DNA of 64,000 bases from Hydractinia symbiolongicarpus. Its lineage: Eukaryota; Cnidaria; Hydrozoa; Anthoathecata; Hydractiniidae. A model generated the notes under the pieces. It ran no database searches and was not told the origin of the DNA. It saw only the letters and a list, made by a program, of their open reading frames with translations. Positions 27,201-39,141 of this stretch are shown piece after piece. Numbering within the stretch: the stretch's first letter is position 1; every line of letters starts with the position of its first letter. The stretch is taken from positions 5,456,001 through 5,520,000 of the forward strand of contig NC_079883.1 in the NCBI RefSeq assembly GCF_029227915.1, written 5' to 3'. Made by a program: the position numbers and the translations under genes.

Positions 27201-29383
27201 AAAAAAAAACAGAAAAATAACTACCATAGTTTAAAATATCGTTGAGTTTCTGTTTATTAAAAAAAATAATTAACTACAATGGAAACCAGATGTTAAGAAA
27301 ACTGTAGTCTACCTACTTATCACAGAACAAAATTATTGAAACAAAATTTTAGGGTTATGGCTAACTGGCCAAATATGGCTAAAAATTTTAATAAAGAAAG
27401 TAAAAAAAAAATCTTAGATATGTGCATGTGCAGAAAATAGTAAACAAATTTTAATGATTTTGTGTATTACATGTCAAAAGCATGAAACGTGGCAGGAAAC
27501 ATTGTAGCGAAATGTTTTGGCTACCTATCTTAAAATAGCCACTGTGTGCCTGACCGACTATTTATGAATGAACTGAAGTATTGTTTATATATTTATCACA
27601 TTTAATTACAAGCTCGTGAGCTTGTATTAAAACGCAAATGTGTCCTACAAGAATGGAAATTTTTGCCTCTCTGAGCACCGACACGGGAGTAGTCGTGTGT
27701 TCGAATCTCATCTTGGTAACTATTTTTACTTTTTTTTTTTCTTTTTACTATCTCGCCCGCGAGGACGTGTTTACAGACTGACCTAACGAAAATTGAAATT
27801 TCGAGAAATTTTCTATCAATATTATTGCCTATCCGAATAGCAAAATATGTCGTGTCTAACTTCAGCTTTTTATACACTTTTTTGGCGAGGTTGTTTGCGT
27901 ATATCATACGTCTTGTTTAAATTATCATGGAACAGGTGTCAAAAAGAAATGTGTGAGCTTCCACAATACAAATAAGAGAGCCTAAATTCCTTAGATGAAC
28001 AAGAGCCTTTTCCCAATAGCAACTTACCCTTGTTGTTTTATTGCTATATATATTTTTCATCTTTTGCATTTCTGTCATACACTCCTCAGGAACATTAAAT
28101 TCAAAATGACATTTAAATGAATCTATAAAATTATCATTACATATAATAAAATAAACAAGCTGAAAATGGAAGTTTTCCAAGTAAAAAAAATAAATAAATA
28201 AACAAGTAAGAAACCTTTAAAATCATTTTCTTCTTCACCATCTTCATCCTCGCTTTCTTCTTCACTTTCATTATCATCACTTTTAAGGACATCGTTCTCG
28301 TCTTCACTCTCTTCACTACTGCTGACCTCTGAATCTTTTTCAACTTCGTTCTGCATTGTAAAGTAATTTCAGATGATAATCAGTCTTTATTTATTTATGT
28401 ATTTATTATGACATGAACAAAAACGTTACTGTAGCACACATAAAGATTGGTTTACTACAAGTCTGTGTGGCACACTTGTATGCTTTTATAAAGGTAAATA
28501 TTTATCATCAGTTTGTTCACTCTTAAATAAGATTTTGGAAAAACTATCTGTGTGCTTCACTAACATATTACTGCACATCGTGTAGTGTGTTTGTCTATGG
28601 CTTCCATTTCTGGGGATCTTAAATCGAACCCCCTTACTGTCAGGTCAGCGATTCGCAGGTAGTTCTTTTTCAACTTGATGTATGCTTTAAGTGGTTATCT
28701 TGTTGCAGTAGTTATCACCTTTTTAAGCTTATTCAAGCCAATTTTATTTATATATTATACACTAATAAACTTGAAAATTTTCAAAAATTTAATTTAATTC
28801 TAAAATAAAGTAAAAATGAATGCTGAAAGAAAAAGCATGTTAGGAACTTTCCTTCTACTCAAGTTGATGGCATATAAGACTGATGTGTGACCAATTTTGA
28901 AACATTTAATCATCCATTTTCATAATTAGGCAAGTGTTGCAAATGCATCCAGTCACAACAACATTGCAAAAAACATATAAAAACAACAACAAACAAAACT
29001 TCTCACATACCTTTTCATCATTGTTAGTAATAAGACTTTTAAGTATCTTTCTGCTTGATTTTAGCGAGGAAAGCAGCTGCCGAAAAGAATCTGAGGTATC
29101 TGTTGTTATGGGCACATCACTTTCTTCAGTTTTGCTCTCCAGCTTGCTTTCAGATGCCTTCTAAAAATTTAATTAATAGACGTTAGTATTATGTAAAGTA
29201 TGAAAAAACTGACATTGCACATTATAACAAACGCAAATCATAAAAATTATCTTTACCAAAATAACAGCATTGAAGAAAACAGAGGGCTAATTTCTAAACA
29301 ACAGTATCGTATTTTTAACAACTTACATTTACTCTTTTCTTCTTTATATTTGAAGATAACTTGTTACCAGGTTTTCGCTTCAT
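18293..29383 (-). CDS. UTP25: UTP25 / digestive organ expansion factor, SSU processome protein
   Basis: Eighteen minus-strand exons read by eye: 29383-29327, 29160-29011, 28350-28215, 28122-28028, 27139-27020, 26574-26520, 26057-25919, 25408-25291, 24217-24136, 24044-23888, 23478-23385, 22712-22627, 22319-22237, about 21812 or 21794 to 21733, 21495-21424, 20741-20617, 19409-19311, 18533-18293. Frame stays open, giving about 656-662 residues (human about 756). UTP25 is a nucleolar, helicase-like but catalytically degenerate protein of the small-subunit processome. Family motifs in order: a basic N-terminus; an acidic Ser/Glu/Asp patch (exon 3); [150 protein letters not shown]; and the terminal VVTGS. 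Exon 14's acceptor is uncertain (see the U12 intron). Confidence 0.93.
21794..22236 (-). other. Probable U12-type intron in UTP25
   Basis: After exon 13 the donor reads GTATCCTTTT (minus strand, 22236 down), matching the minor-spliceosome consensus RTATCCTTT. Near the 3' end TTCCTTAAC (21828-21820) matches the U12 branch-site consensus TTCCTTRAC. A conventional U2 donor is absent at the homology-supported exon end. The acceptor is ambiguous. AG at 21796-21795 keeps the frame but lies about 25 bases past the branch motif and drops about six residues. An acceptor near 21812 aligns better with the family but would not end in AG or AC. Confidence 0.7.
23287..23333. repeat. Perfect 19-bp-stem hairpin in a UTP25 intron
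   Basis: Arms at 23287-23305 (TCAATAACTAGTGCTTCAA) and 23315-23333 are exact reverse complements, separated by a 9-base AT-rich loop. It lies in the intron between exons 11 and 12. No larger terminal repeat is visible around it. Confidence 0.85.
24438..24769. repeat. Tandem repeat with GCTGACGTCAGC palindromes
   Basis: The palindrome GCTGACGTCAGCA occurs at 24438 and 24592, with a diverged form GATGATGTCATCA at 24757. Between them the ~154- and ~165-base segments share motifs in the same order (GCTGATCAA..AATGTATAG, TTTTTGACAAACG, AGATAT). This is two diverged tandem units lying in a UTP25 intron. Minus-strand open frames of 128 and 113 residues across it are internally repetitive and explained by the repeat, so they are not called as genes. 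Confidence 0.7.
26260..26290. repeat. Short hairpin in a UTP25 intron
   Basis: TTCTTAGGCAAT and ATTGCCTAAGAA flank a short AAC loop as exact complements. Intronic, function unknown. Confidence 0.6.
27640..27725. repeat. Degenerate tRNA-like repeat (SINE head?) in a UTP25 intron
   Basis: GTGTTCGAATCTC near 27704 resembles a tRNA B box, with GAGCACCGACACGGGAGTAG upstream and a poly-T/pyrimidine stretch just after. A T-arm of five pairs cannot be formed, so this is not a working tRNA. It is best read as an old tRNA-derived SINE fragment. Confidence 0.4.
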
Positions 29384-31784
29384 TGTTTTATAATTTATTT
29401 AACCAGTATGCAAGGTATAACTACAGAAGAAGTGAAATTATTGAGAAAAACTACATAAAAATTTGGGTAAATATATATTTTGAACTCTAATGACCCATAC
29501 ATTTATGCGACTTAGTTTTCTTTAGCAGTGAGAAAACACATATTTTCCTTTTCCTTATCAACCTTTCTAATCATGGCACCTAGTTTTTTATTCTTTGCTT
29601 ACCAAATCTGTTAAGCATGGCCAACAAATAAATTGAGAAAGAATTTAACCTGTTTGTTAAACAGACCCTTCATGATAACCGAACGCTAATGCCAGGTCAA
29701 GTTCTTAACATGGATTAATTTCACTACTCGTGCAGAAAGCAGAAGCTATATATATAAATAAGAAACACAGCCTGTGTGTCTGATGAAGCCCTTGTTTCTT
29801 AGGTCACCCCTTTACCCACACAATATCCTTCCCCCACATATGACACCTCAAATCCCCCACAGAGATAAGGTACACCCAATTGAAAAACATGCAGAAATTT
29901 TTGCTAAACCTCAGCAGTTTAACGTCAGCCCGTCAGAGAAATGCATAAAAGTCTATAGTTCCTAGTATTGTAGACATAAATTCTATATGCATAACATTTT
30001 GTGACATCGCATATAGTGCATGATCCACCAACTCTGATTCCGATAACTCCGTGAAACTGCTTTACAAGCCTATAAAAACTTACCAGCCACAACTTTGAAT
30101 GAATTAATTTAATTCAGGGGGTTTTATACCACCACTTAATCATTTCAGGGGTGTCAGAAATCGCACATGACAAAAATTTGGTGATAAGTTCAGCCAGCTA
30201 CACCTTTTTGTGATTTTCAAGTCAAGCGCGACAGTGGTCAATTTTGATATATATTGCCATCTTAGTTAATTGATTATAATTATGGTCATGTTATACCTTT
30301 TCTGAGGACCCAATGATTCGAGAATGTTTTCAATGAAGATTTTAATTTTTAAAATACTTTTGCTAGTCATCAGCAAGAAAACATGTTTTTCACATTTCAC
30401 AGAGTTGAAAGATCCATCATGGCTTTATCGGATGATAGTACATGTCAGATCCTACTTATATATTTGTCCACTAATAATTTTTTCTTTTCTTGTCATATCA
30501 CCTAAATAGTCTGCGACAGATAGCGCTACGATAATAAAAGTTTGAAATAACCAAGATGTTGACGACATGTGTTTTTTTCACAAAGTTGGCGGTTTATACA
30601 CTAATTATGCAATTTTCGGTGCAACTTTACTCTCCCTCAGAGAATGACACAATGGAGGTGAAGATAAGCCACAAAACGTGTTTGCAAAAAACTTAATTTG
30701 AATTTTTGTTTATTTTAATATATACACAAAATTTATAATTATTTTTATATAAGGATATGATAACACCCTGAGACACATTCACATATGTTTAATCTCCTCC
30801 ATTGTCTATATTAACCCTAACAAATATAGATATTCTGAAAGCTTCCAGTAGAGTTTTGATAAAATATTTCCATAAACAAAAAACAAAAAGGAGAAAAAAA
30901 ATATACAAAATTGACCCTTCTAGTTTATTTTGTCGAACACTCCCCTCCATAAAACTTTTGTTCGTTGAAAAACATGGTTGCGAAGCTCGTATTCAGCTCT
31001 AAAAACTTTTTTTACTCAAAACAACAAGTGGTTCTGAAAATTTAACATACTTTGTGTTATATACAATAGCTGTTTTACAACTGATTTATCTATATAAATG
31101 TTATGAATAATTAATAACTCCTGAATATTTTATTAAAATAAAAGGTAAAGTGTTTTGGCAGAACATTGGGTCTACCTATTGTTAAACAGACAACAGAATT
31201 ACATAACATAATAGTATAAAACCGAAAATAATAAATTAATTAATTAAAAAGGCATACATAATAATAAATTTGTATAGATTATTAAAGTGTGAACATTTCT
31301 TATGTTATACAGTCCAGTCCAGATGTAAGCGTACACATACGCTCAACTTGCAAAAATAATTGCTTTCATTAAAAAAACAATAGGATAGCGAGTTCCTTTC
31401 AAATTGCGTGAAAATAATTGCTTCCTGTTAAAAACAAAAGCATAGCAAGACACATTGTTTATAAAAATACTCTGCGCAAGAAAAAATGTAACGCGAAGGC
31501 CATTGAATTTTTATTTTTTTTAACAACAAAACTAATTATAGTAACGCGATTTTAATCTCGATATATTCAAAAAACACAAGCTCCTTTAAAAAACAACAAA
31601 TCCAATGATCTAAATATTTAAAAAAACTAATGCTATTTTAAAAACTTTTAGTAATATTTCTTTATCGTCGAAACATATTTCTTAACATGCAAAACTTTTA
31701 AAAGTTCTTTTTATAAAAAGCAACGCTTAATAACGCAAACGGAAAAACCCTACATTCGGGATAAGATTTCAAAAACAAACTAAA

Positions 31785-31966
31785 TTTTAACACCGAAGAA
31801 AAAAAAAATCTAAAAATCTAACTTTTGATGTTCTGGAAAGAACAAAACACTCATTGTGAGAACATTTTGTTTAGATTTTAATACCGTAGAAAGAGTCTAA
31901 AAATATAACTTTCAACGCACATAAAAGGTGAAAACGCTTGTTGTGGAAACATTTTGTTCTGGTGAG
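31785..31966. repeat. Two tandem ~91-bp units
   Basis: Two diverged copies start with TTTTAA(C/T)ACCG at 31785 and 31876. They share TCTAAAAATMTAACTTT and TTGTGRRAACATTTTGTT in the same order. No coding function. Confidence 0.65.
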
Positions 31967-32235
31967 AATAAAAAGATACAAAGTTAAAAAACAAGTGTTA
32001 TTTCTAAAAAATAAATCTTGGAACAAGAGTTAGTACAAATCAATGTTTTAACATTATTTGAATTTTATAACATAATTATTTCTATCTCTTAAAAGATTTA
32101 AACAATGCTTCGAACAAACAATGCTTCTCACTGTTTATTTAGTTTTCGCGCAAATCTTTTATTTAATAAAACTGTCAAACAATGGCTCGCCGTGTCACAT
32201 TGGTTAGAGTCGATAAAATTTTAAATACTTAAAAC

Positions 32236-32430
32236 ACTATCTAACGAAGCTTTCCATTGTCGTTTTTCGTTCTTAAACTTTCTAAAAAATCATTTTTATC
32301 GCTGCTCTTTGTTCTTAAATTTTAAAATGTGATTTAAAAAAACATTTCTATCGCCGTTTTTCGTTTTTAAACTTTTAAAATGCGATCTAAGAAACCATTT
32401 CATCGCAGGTTTTTCGTTTTTAAATTTTGA
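32236..32430. repeat. Tandem ~52-bp units
   Basis: About four diverged units, each with TCG-(N)-TTTTCGTTYTTAAA-TTTTAAAATGYGATYTAA-AACATTT, run from 32236 to 32430. It looks like a minisatellite and is non-coding. Confidence 0.65.
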
Positions 32431-33572
32431 TTGACTCACCTTGAAAGGTGAAAGTCAATTCGGGGAGTCAGTAACTTTGTAAAAAATAAACCAAACAATC
32501 AATGAACAATCTTCGACATGCAACAAAATCCACCATTTACCTTTTCAGCGGTCCTCCGAATTATGGTTGTTACGTCCGTATGTTACTTCGATAGGGGACT
32601 GCGCTTCACTACTCAGTGCTATATTTTCCTGCTTCGCATTTATACGGCAATACAAGCGAAAACCATGGGAACAACGTTGACTGACAAAAATTGAGCTTGA
32701 AAGGGAGGCTAAAAATAAAGCTGGCGTACATTTACAACGAATAACAAAATATGGCTGCGAAATATAGTATTTTTGTAGTTTTTTGGGAAAATTTTTTATA
32801 CGACCGACTTACTTTCCTAATTAGACAGTGAATTCTTGTGAGGCGAATTTTCTCTTCTTTCTGTAAACAATGACTGTAAGTAAATCCTAAAATATATTTG
32901 TGAAAAATATGAAATCGTTCACGCTACTTAAAAGTTGTGGTAACCCAAATTTCGTGACCTTATATTGCGTTTGGATTGAAAGAAAAGAATTTTCATTTTT
33001 TTTTGACTTACTGAGTTTTTATAACGAAAAGTGAGTCAGTCGGAGGACGCAAACATAACATGCTTTTGATGGCAGCCTTAGTGGTTATATCACTTTATGC
33101 AGTGGATCGGTGTGCACGATTCTCCACAAGGGTGACGATAAGCTGCATACGCCGCAAAAAGTGCAGGCGTTTTCGAGCGAGTTCGGCGTTTTGAAAAAAA
33201 TTCAAGTGCCTGAAAAAACGCACATTGGCCCACACAATGCCCGAAAAACAAACAAAAAAACAGACACTAATATAATTCAAAAACACTTAAAAATTAAAAT
33301 AAACTTCTATGTGGTAGTGAAGTTCTTAAAAGAACTGTTTTTGTTGGTTTTTGATAAAGTTTACTTTATAAATAACTTATACATATATAAACTTTATTAA
33401 CTCCTTTATCTTCCCAACTATTGTCCGTATGGTTTGTTACAAGGAACTGCATTTCGGGAATGTTCCGAGCGAGCTCAGCAAAGTGTGTTTCGGGGAACAA
33501 CCGCCAATTTTATTCGAAAAGTCGCCCAAACTTGCTCGTATATATGCAGGCGTTTGCGGCTTATCAGCATTC

Positions 33573-34600
33573 TTGATTCTCCTTGGAAGTGGTTCAATAT
33601 GAGCGAGTGAATGTTACCATGGCCCTAGGCTAACCCAAGCCATGTGAGGGAAATTAGGGAGATGGCAAACTGTGTGGGCTGTTGGATGTTGCATGACGGA
33701 TTGTATGGTATAGGAAGCAGCAGGGACCCTAAAGCCAAAGGAATTTGTACCTCAGTTTACCGTCGTCTGTATCTCAGGTGTATCATGCGGAAATTTTCAT
33801 TATTCATTATTTTGCCCCTCCGTCTAGCTAACTTGAACCAGAAACCCTCGGAGCCCGAACCGGAACTACAGCGCCGAAAGACAACCTCTGGAGACTGGGA
33901 CATATATCTAAATGAGGCAAGGCTTGATCGCACGACTTTGTATGCACGCATTGGAACAAAGGCCCTTCAGAATTTAAATTAACACATTACATTACATTGA
34001 AAACATTCAAAAAAAGAACACTTTCGATCGATTGCGACCACAATCGAAATTACGCAATAGCTTTTTCGAAATAGGATGCATTGAGAATATTTCATTTCTT
34101 TCTTTGTGGAACTGTGATGAATATGTTCATCATTCATGTATATTGAATATTTAATTATTTTTTATTTATTTATTTTAAAGCATGACGACATGCGCGGTGA
34201 TTCGAGTTGTTGTTGGAAATCCTCAGTGATGATGGTGTAGTAGTAAGTGATGTGCGAAGCATGTCAGAGGGGTTTATTAAGATATTCTTTGAGTCATTAC
34301 TTCATATTTTCATTCTCTAAAGGGAAAGTAAAGACAATAATGGAATTTTTTTAAATAATGAAATTTTTCATGCGGTGGTAAATATACATGCGGGCGGCCG
34401 ACGGTAAACTGAGGTACGACTTCCTTTGGCCTAATTAGGTCTGCCCTTAAAATAAGCATTTAATACTCTTGGACTCCCTATCTGAGCCATGGCTCCTCCT
34501 GGAAAATTAGACAAGGTATATGCATAATATTTGTGTGGTTAGCCATATAAAAGATGAACGCACTCAGTTGTTAAAAACACGTTTCACCTTTCGTTTTCCA
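33573..34600 (+). mobile_element. SINE copy, split by an inserted DNA element
   Basis: The two halves, 33573-33732 and 34432 to about 34600, match the SINE copy at 48601-48990 in the same order: GCGAGTGAATGTTACCAT, CAAGCCATGTGAGG, GTTGGATGTTGC; then CTAATTAGGTCTGC, CTCCTCCTGGAAA, TTTGTG..TAGCCAT. The B box seen in the 48.6-kb copy is mutated here (TTGATTCTC). The element at 33733-34431 was inserted later. Confidence 0.75.
33733..34431. mobile_element. PIF/Harbinger-like non-autonomous element
   Basis: About 33-bp terminal inverted repeats with roughly three mismatches: the left starts AGCCAAAGGAATTTGTACC and the right, complemented, GGCCAAAGGAAGTCGTACC. Both continue TCAGTTTACCGTCG. Directly outside is a 3-bp TAA on both sides (33730-33732 and 34432-34434). 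The intact SINE copy at 48.8 kb has a single TAA at the matching point. TAA/TWA three-base duplications are the hallmark of PIF/Harbinger elements. The 699-bp body has no transposase; the open frame at 33644-33982 spans the element edge and is not a gene. Confidence 0.75.
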
Positions 34601-34900
34601 GCGCGTAGCTCCGCCGCCATATTTAAATTTTGCATAATATTTTGCAGAATCATTTCACGGTGATTTCGGGAAAACAAAAGTTATGATAGCGAATTTAAAA
34701 TACTGAAATCTATGGACTCTGCTTGGATATTAAAAACAAGGCAGTTATTCTGAATTCTTTCCAGTAACAAGTTTTTTTAAGAAAAAAACATTGAAAAATA
34801 ATGCGTACTGAGTAATTAGAAATCAACATTGTCTCTAGGGTGTTGTAGAGAAACTTACATGTGACACTACCGTATGACGGATTAAGCGCAAGCGCCCAAA

Positions 34901-34916
34901 CCCCCCCCCCCCCCCC
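34901..34916. repeat. Poly-C tract
   Basis: Sixteen C in a row, just 5' of the LINE endonuclease remnant. Confidence 0.9.
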
Positions 34917-34941
34917 TTCCCGATCCTGCTGAATTAACCGG

Positions 34942-35298
34942 ACTGATCAGAATAGACAAGGTGGGAGTGTTCTGATTTTTGTTAATGAAAACTTGGATAG
35001 CCACCTTTTGAAACACCTTTACTTCGAAAATGTTGAATCACTATGGGTAAAAGTGTGCCTGAAAAAAAACTAAACCTATTTACGTGTGTGGGGTTTACAG
35101 GCCACCTGGAGGTAGTGATTTGCAGAGTGCCGAAAACCTGTGTACTCATTTTAAACAGTGTTTTAACAAGCTCCCAAAAGAAAAAGAAGTTTTAATCTTG
35201 GGAGATTTTAACTGTAACATGCTTTCAAAATATGCTCTTACCTCCAAAATAAAGGAATTATGCTCCACTCGCCTCCCTTCCAACAAGCAACTGTAGTC
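34942..35298 (+). pseudogene. LINE endonuclease (APE-type) fragment
   Basis: The translation reads TDQNRQGGSVLIFVNENL..HLYFENVESLWVKV. After one frameshift near 35070 it continues VCGVYRPPGGSDLQ..KEVLILGDFNCNML. The YRPP and GDFN motifs are diagnostic of the apurinic-type endonuclease domain of non-LTR retrotransposons (DFN carries active-site residues). It stops early and no reverse transcriptase follows, so it is a broken fragment. It could come from a CR1/RTE-like family; too little is left to say. Confidence 0.8.
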
Positions 35299-35590
35299 CC
35301 ATCTAACACGTGAAAGTTGGTTAATGCTTGAAAAGGTTTCCAGAGAACAGACACTACACCACTTTTATCATCCCTTAGTGGCTCCCAGATTGGCTCCCCA
35401 TGGGTTTTTAACCAGTGTTGATGGTTATACTAGGAGATTTGATGGGGTTATCGCTTTCATTCCACGCAAGTACTTGGTTAAAATCGGAGTTATTCTCAAC
35501 TAAGAGAAGTTTTAATTTTGTCAGCAGACAGTTAGTTTTGCTAAATTTTTTATAACTCCGACTGAAGTTAAGCCGTTAGAGTAGTTCTTG

Positions 35591-36630
35591 CAAGCTATTC
35601 GGGAATTTTTAACACCAAGGAAGATTATTGATGTTCGATCGTGGTTAGTCAACCAGGTATGGCACCATAACAAACTCTGCCCTGTTATGGCTCTTTTTAA
35701 ATTATTGCTCAGTTATGAGACAAAATTCGATTAGACTGGGGAGTCTGACACTGCTTTGTAATACTCCAAAAAGATCATTGTGAATGCTATAATTAAAGGA
35801 GTTCAGACATTTGGCCCGAAACTTTGTACTTGCCTTCGCTCTGATTGGTCGAAGATGGATATCGGTTTTCTCGTGTCTCAGATACATTGTCAATGTCCTG
35901 GACAATCTCAAGGGTGATGTAAAGATGGCTAGAATATTACTCTCACTGGTTCTCGATTTTTACGACCTGCGGAATTGCGATAAGCACCAGTAGAAGGAGA
36001 GACTTTGGCCATAGCATGGTCTCTTGAGCAAGACACGCTTTTTTACATAAGAATGTGACAATCTGCTGATAGTTACAGATCACAAACCATTAACTAAACT
36101 GTATGGTGATCGGACACTAGATAACTAATCCACGCTTACTTTACATGAAACAGCGAACCCTTCTCTGGCGATTTACAATCCAGCATATTCCAGTCCGACA
36201 TAATCATCTCGCGGTTTCTACATCTTGTAACCAGGTGACGTTTTCCAAAGAAGACACCACCGGCCTTACTGTATCTGGCTGAACTCACTTTAGATATGGA
36301 GACAGATATTGCTGCATTTGCTTTTCAAACTTGTCACTTGGGATTTAGTTCATAAGCCAGGAAATTTAGAATTGTTTTAGTCACTCTATGCTGCTCACCA
36401 AGGCGTCACAATCATGAATGAACCTGCAAACACGGATATCTACTGGCCAAGTATCATTCGTGAAATTCAGACAGTTCAGGAAAACTACATCGACTGTAAT
36501 CGTACTTTCTGTCACAAGCTGGTTTACCGCCAGTTGAGCCTTAGAAAAAAGCAAACACTTGTTCATCAGACTGTGTCTTTTCTAACATCGCGTCGTCCTG
36601 ATATAAAAAAGAGACAACGGGCACTATAAA
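35591..36630 (+). pseudogene. Ty3/gypsy pol remnant (RT end, RNase H, integrase finger)
   Basis: Pieces in order: QAIREFLTPRKIIDVRSWLVNQ (end of reverse transcriptase), SDWSKMDIGFLVSQ, then VEGETLAIAWSLEQD and DNLLIVTDHKPLTKLYGD (RNase H; TDHKPL is typical). After a stop and shift comes MKQRTLLWRFTIQHIP, then LYAAHQGVTIMNEPANTDIYWPSIIREIQ..CNRT, the H2C2 finger of integrase. Several in-frame stops (about 35735, 35920, 36128) and at least one frameshift make it inactive. No long terminal repeat was identified with confidence. From 35780 onward the sequence is duplicated exactly downstream. Confidence 0.82.
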
Positions 36631-37460
36631 CGAATTTGCAGCGAAATATTTCGCCACTAAAAAGTAGAAAGTGTTAATACTTTACGGCAAATTAAATTTT
36701 GGGGGGCAAAATCAAAACTAACAAAAGTGCGCATGCTCAAATACATGTGGCCTGCAAATCCGCTGTCAAATTCGCTTCGTACAAATTTCCTTTAACTGTT
36801 TCTTCCGACACTATGCTGCTGTGGGAAGTTGATATACCTGTATTATCATGATGTCGGGATGTCGGGTAAAGAGGGTTTATGTGTCGGGTGCAAGATTTTC
36901 TAATAGAAGTGAGTGTGTTATTCCCTCTCGTTTTCCATATCGTGTGTTGAACAATCTATTGAGTTGTTGAATTGTAATTCGGTTACAACACAATTTCTAG
37001 TTCTCTAGCATATTTTTAAAAAACCAATTGTTCAGTTACGAGCGAACATAGTGTTACAGTAGGCTCTTTGGTTCATTGATTATTTAAAAAAAAAACTTAA
37101 TAATGAGATCGTCAGTTGATTTCTACCGTCATCAGAGTTCTCGGCCCTGTCCGAGCACGGACTAATCAATAACTCCTCATGATAGTGGGTCATACCTTGG
37201 TTTAGGTATTCTCATCAGTTAGTAAAAAACAATTTTATTTTTTCATATAGGTGAATATTTATCATAGCACATTCACCTATATGTATACACACCATCCGGA
37301 TAAACTATCTGAGTTCATCACTGACATATTCCCGCACGTACCCACGTACCCACTACACTTCTTTTTATAAATAAATTGAAAGTTACGCCTAATTTGAGAG
37401 TTGCACGAGGTTAAAGGTACACATGCGTTACATTCTGTTAAAGAGCTGTGCCAATAGACC
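35780..37460. repeat. Tandem duplication, copy 1 (1681 bp)
   Basis: Copy 1 of a direct repeat; copy 2 starts at 37461 without spacer. It begins GTGAATGCTATAATTAAAGG and ends CCAATAGACC. Lines compared along the unit are identical with an offset of 1681. It holds the RNase H/integrase remnant plus about 830 bp of non-coding sequence. The latter includes an inverted repeat (CATATAGGTGAAT / ATTCACCTATATG, about 37244-37283) and a segment resembling 28480-28600. Confidence 0.92.
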
Positions 37461-38310
37461 GTGAATGCTATAATTAAAGGAGTTCAGACATTTGGCCCGA
37501 AACTTTGTACTTGCCTTCGCTCTGATTGGTCGAAGATGGATATCGGTTTTCTCGTGTCTCAGATACATTGTCAATGTCCTGGACAATCTCAAGGGTGATG
37601 TAAAGATGGCTAGAATATTACTCTCACTGGTTCTCGATTTTTACGACCTGCGGAATTGCGATAAGCACCAGTAGAAGGAGAGACTTTGGCCATAGCATGG
37701 TCTCTTGAGCAAGACACGCTTTTTTACATAAGAATGTGACAATCTGCTGATAGTTACAGATCACAAACCATTAACTAAACTGTATGGTGATCGGACACTA
37801 GATAACTAATCCACGCTTACTTTACATGAAACAGCGAACCCTTCTCTGGCGATTTACAATCCAGCATATTCCAGTCCGACATAATCATCTCGCGGTTTCT
37901 ACATCTTGTAACCAGGTGACGTTTTCCAAAGAAGACACCACCGGCCTTACTGTATCTGGCTGAACTCACTTTAGATATGGAGACAGATATTGCTGCATTT
38001 GCTTTTCAAACTTGTCACTTGGGATTTAGTTCATAAGCCAGGAAATTTAGAATTGTTTTAGTCACTCTATGCTGCTCACCAAGGCGTCACAATCATGAAT
38101 GAACCTGCAAACACGGATATCTACTGGCCAAGTATCATTCGTGAAATTCAGACAGTTCAGGAAAACTACATCGACTGTAATCGTACTTTCTGTCACAAGC
38201 TGGTTTACCGCCAGTTGAGCCTTAGAAAAAAGCAAACACTTGTTCATCAGACTGTGTCTTTTCTAACATCGCGTCGTCCTGATATAAAAAAGAGACAACG
38301 GGCACTATAA
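37461..38310 (+). pseudogene. Duplicated, 5'-truncated Ty3/gypsy pol remnant
   Basis: Exact second copy of the RNase H and integrase-finger part (offset 1681) with the same stops and frameshift. The reverse-transcriptase piece before 35780 is missing because it lies outside the duplicated unit. Confidence 0.82.
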
Positions 38311-39141
38311 ACGAATTTGCAGCGAAATATTTCGCCACTAAAAAGTAGAAAGTGTTAATACTTTACGGCAAATTAAATTTTGGGGGGCAAAATCAAAACT
38401 AACAAAAGTGCGCATGCTCAAATACATGTGGCCTGCAAATCCGCTGTCAAATTCGCTTCGTACAAATTTCCTTTAACTGTTTCTTCCGACACTATGCTGC
38501 TGTGGGAAGTTGATATACCTGTATTATCATGATGTCGGGATGTCGGGTAAAGAGGGTTTATGTGTCGGGTGCAAGATTTTCTAATAGAAGTGAGTGTGTT
38601 ATTCCCTCTCGTTTTCCATATCGTGTGTTGAACAATCTATTGAGTTGTTGAATTGTAATTCGGTTACAACACAATTTCTAGTTCTCTAGCATATTTTTAA
38701 AAAACCAATTGTTCAGTTACGAGCGAACATAGTGTTACAGTAGGCTCTTTGGTTCATTGATTATTTAAAAAAAAAACTTAATAATGAGATCGTCAGTTGA
38801 TTTCTACCGTCATCAGAGTTCTCGGCCCTGTCCGAGCACGGACTAATCAATAACTCCTCATGATAGTGGGTCATACCTTGGTTTAGGTATTCTCATCAGT
38901 TAGTAAAAAACAATTTTATTTTTTCATATAGGTGAATATTTATCATAGCACATTCACCTATATGTATACACACCATCCGGATAAACTATCTGAGTTCATC
39001 ACTGACATATTCCCGCACGTACCCACGTACCCACTACACTTCTTTTTATAAATAAATTGAAAGTTACGCCTAATTTGAGAGTTGCACGAGGTTAAAGGTA
39101 CACATGCGTTACATTCTGTTAAAGAGCTGTGCCAATAGACC
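37461..39141. repeat. Tandem duplication, copy 2 (1681 bp)
   Basis: Copy 2 of the 1681-bp direct repeat, followed by GT (39142-39143), which is also the first two bases of the unit. The junction therefore has 2 bp of microhomology. No difference from copy 1 was seen in the parts compared. Confidence 0.92.

Larger units (their letters stand above)
29384..33572. other. Intergenic region with tandem repeats, no gene recognised
   Basis: AT-rich DNA upstream of UTP25. Open frames are short and unremarkable. Tandem repeats occupy 31785-31966 and 32236-32430. From 32430 to about 33060 there is an unclassified segment with related motifs at both ends (TTGACTCACC.. and ..GAGTCAGTCGGAGGACG). It may be a further transposon remnant, but its ends are not clear. 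Confidence 0.5.

Noticed and set aside
27640-27725. Possible tRNA gene
   Set aside because: B-box-like motif present but the T-arm does not pair and no acceptor stem is found; a SINE fragment is more likely.
28137-28343. Lysine-rich frame overlapping UTP25 exon 3
   Set aside because: Out-of-frame shadow of the acidic UTP25 exon.
36381-36629. Short frames on both strands within the duplicated unit (also at 38062-38310)
   Set aside because: Part of, or antisense to, the broken gypsy integrase region; not independent genes.
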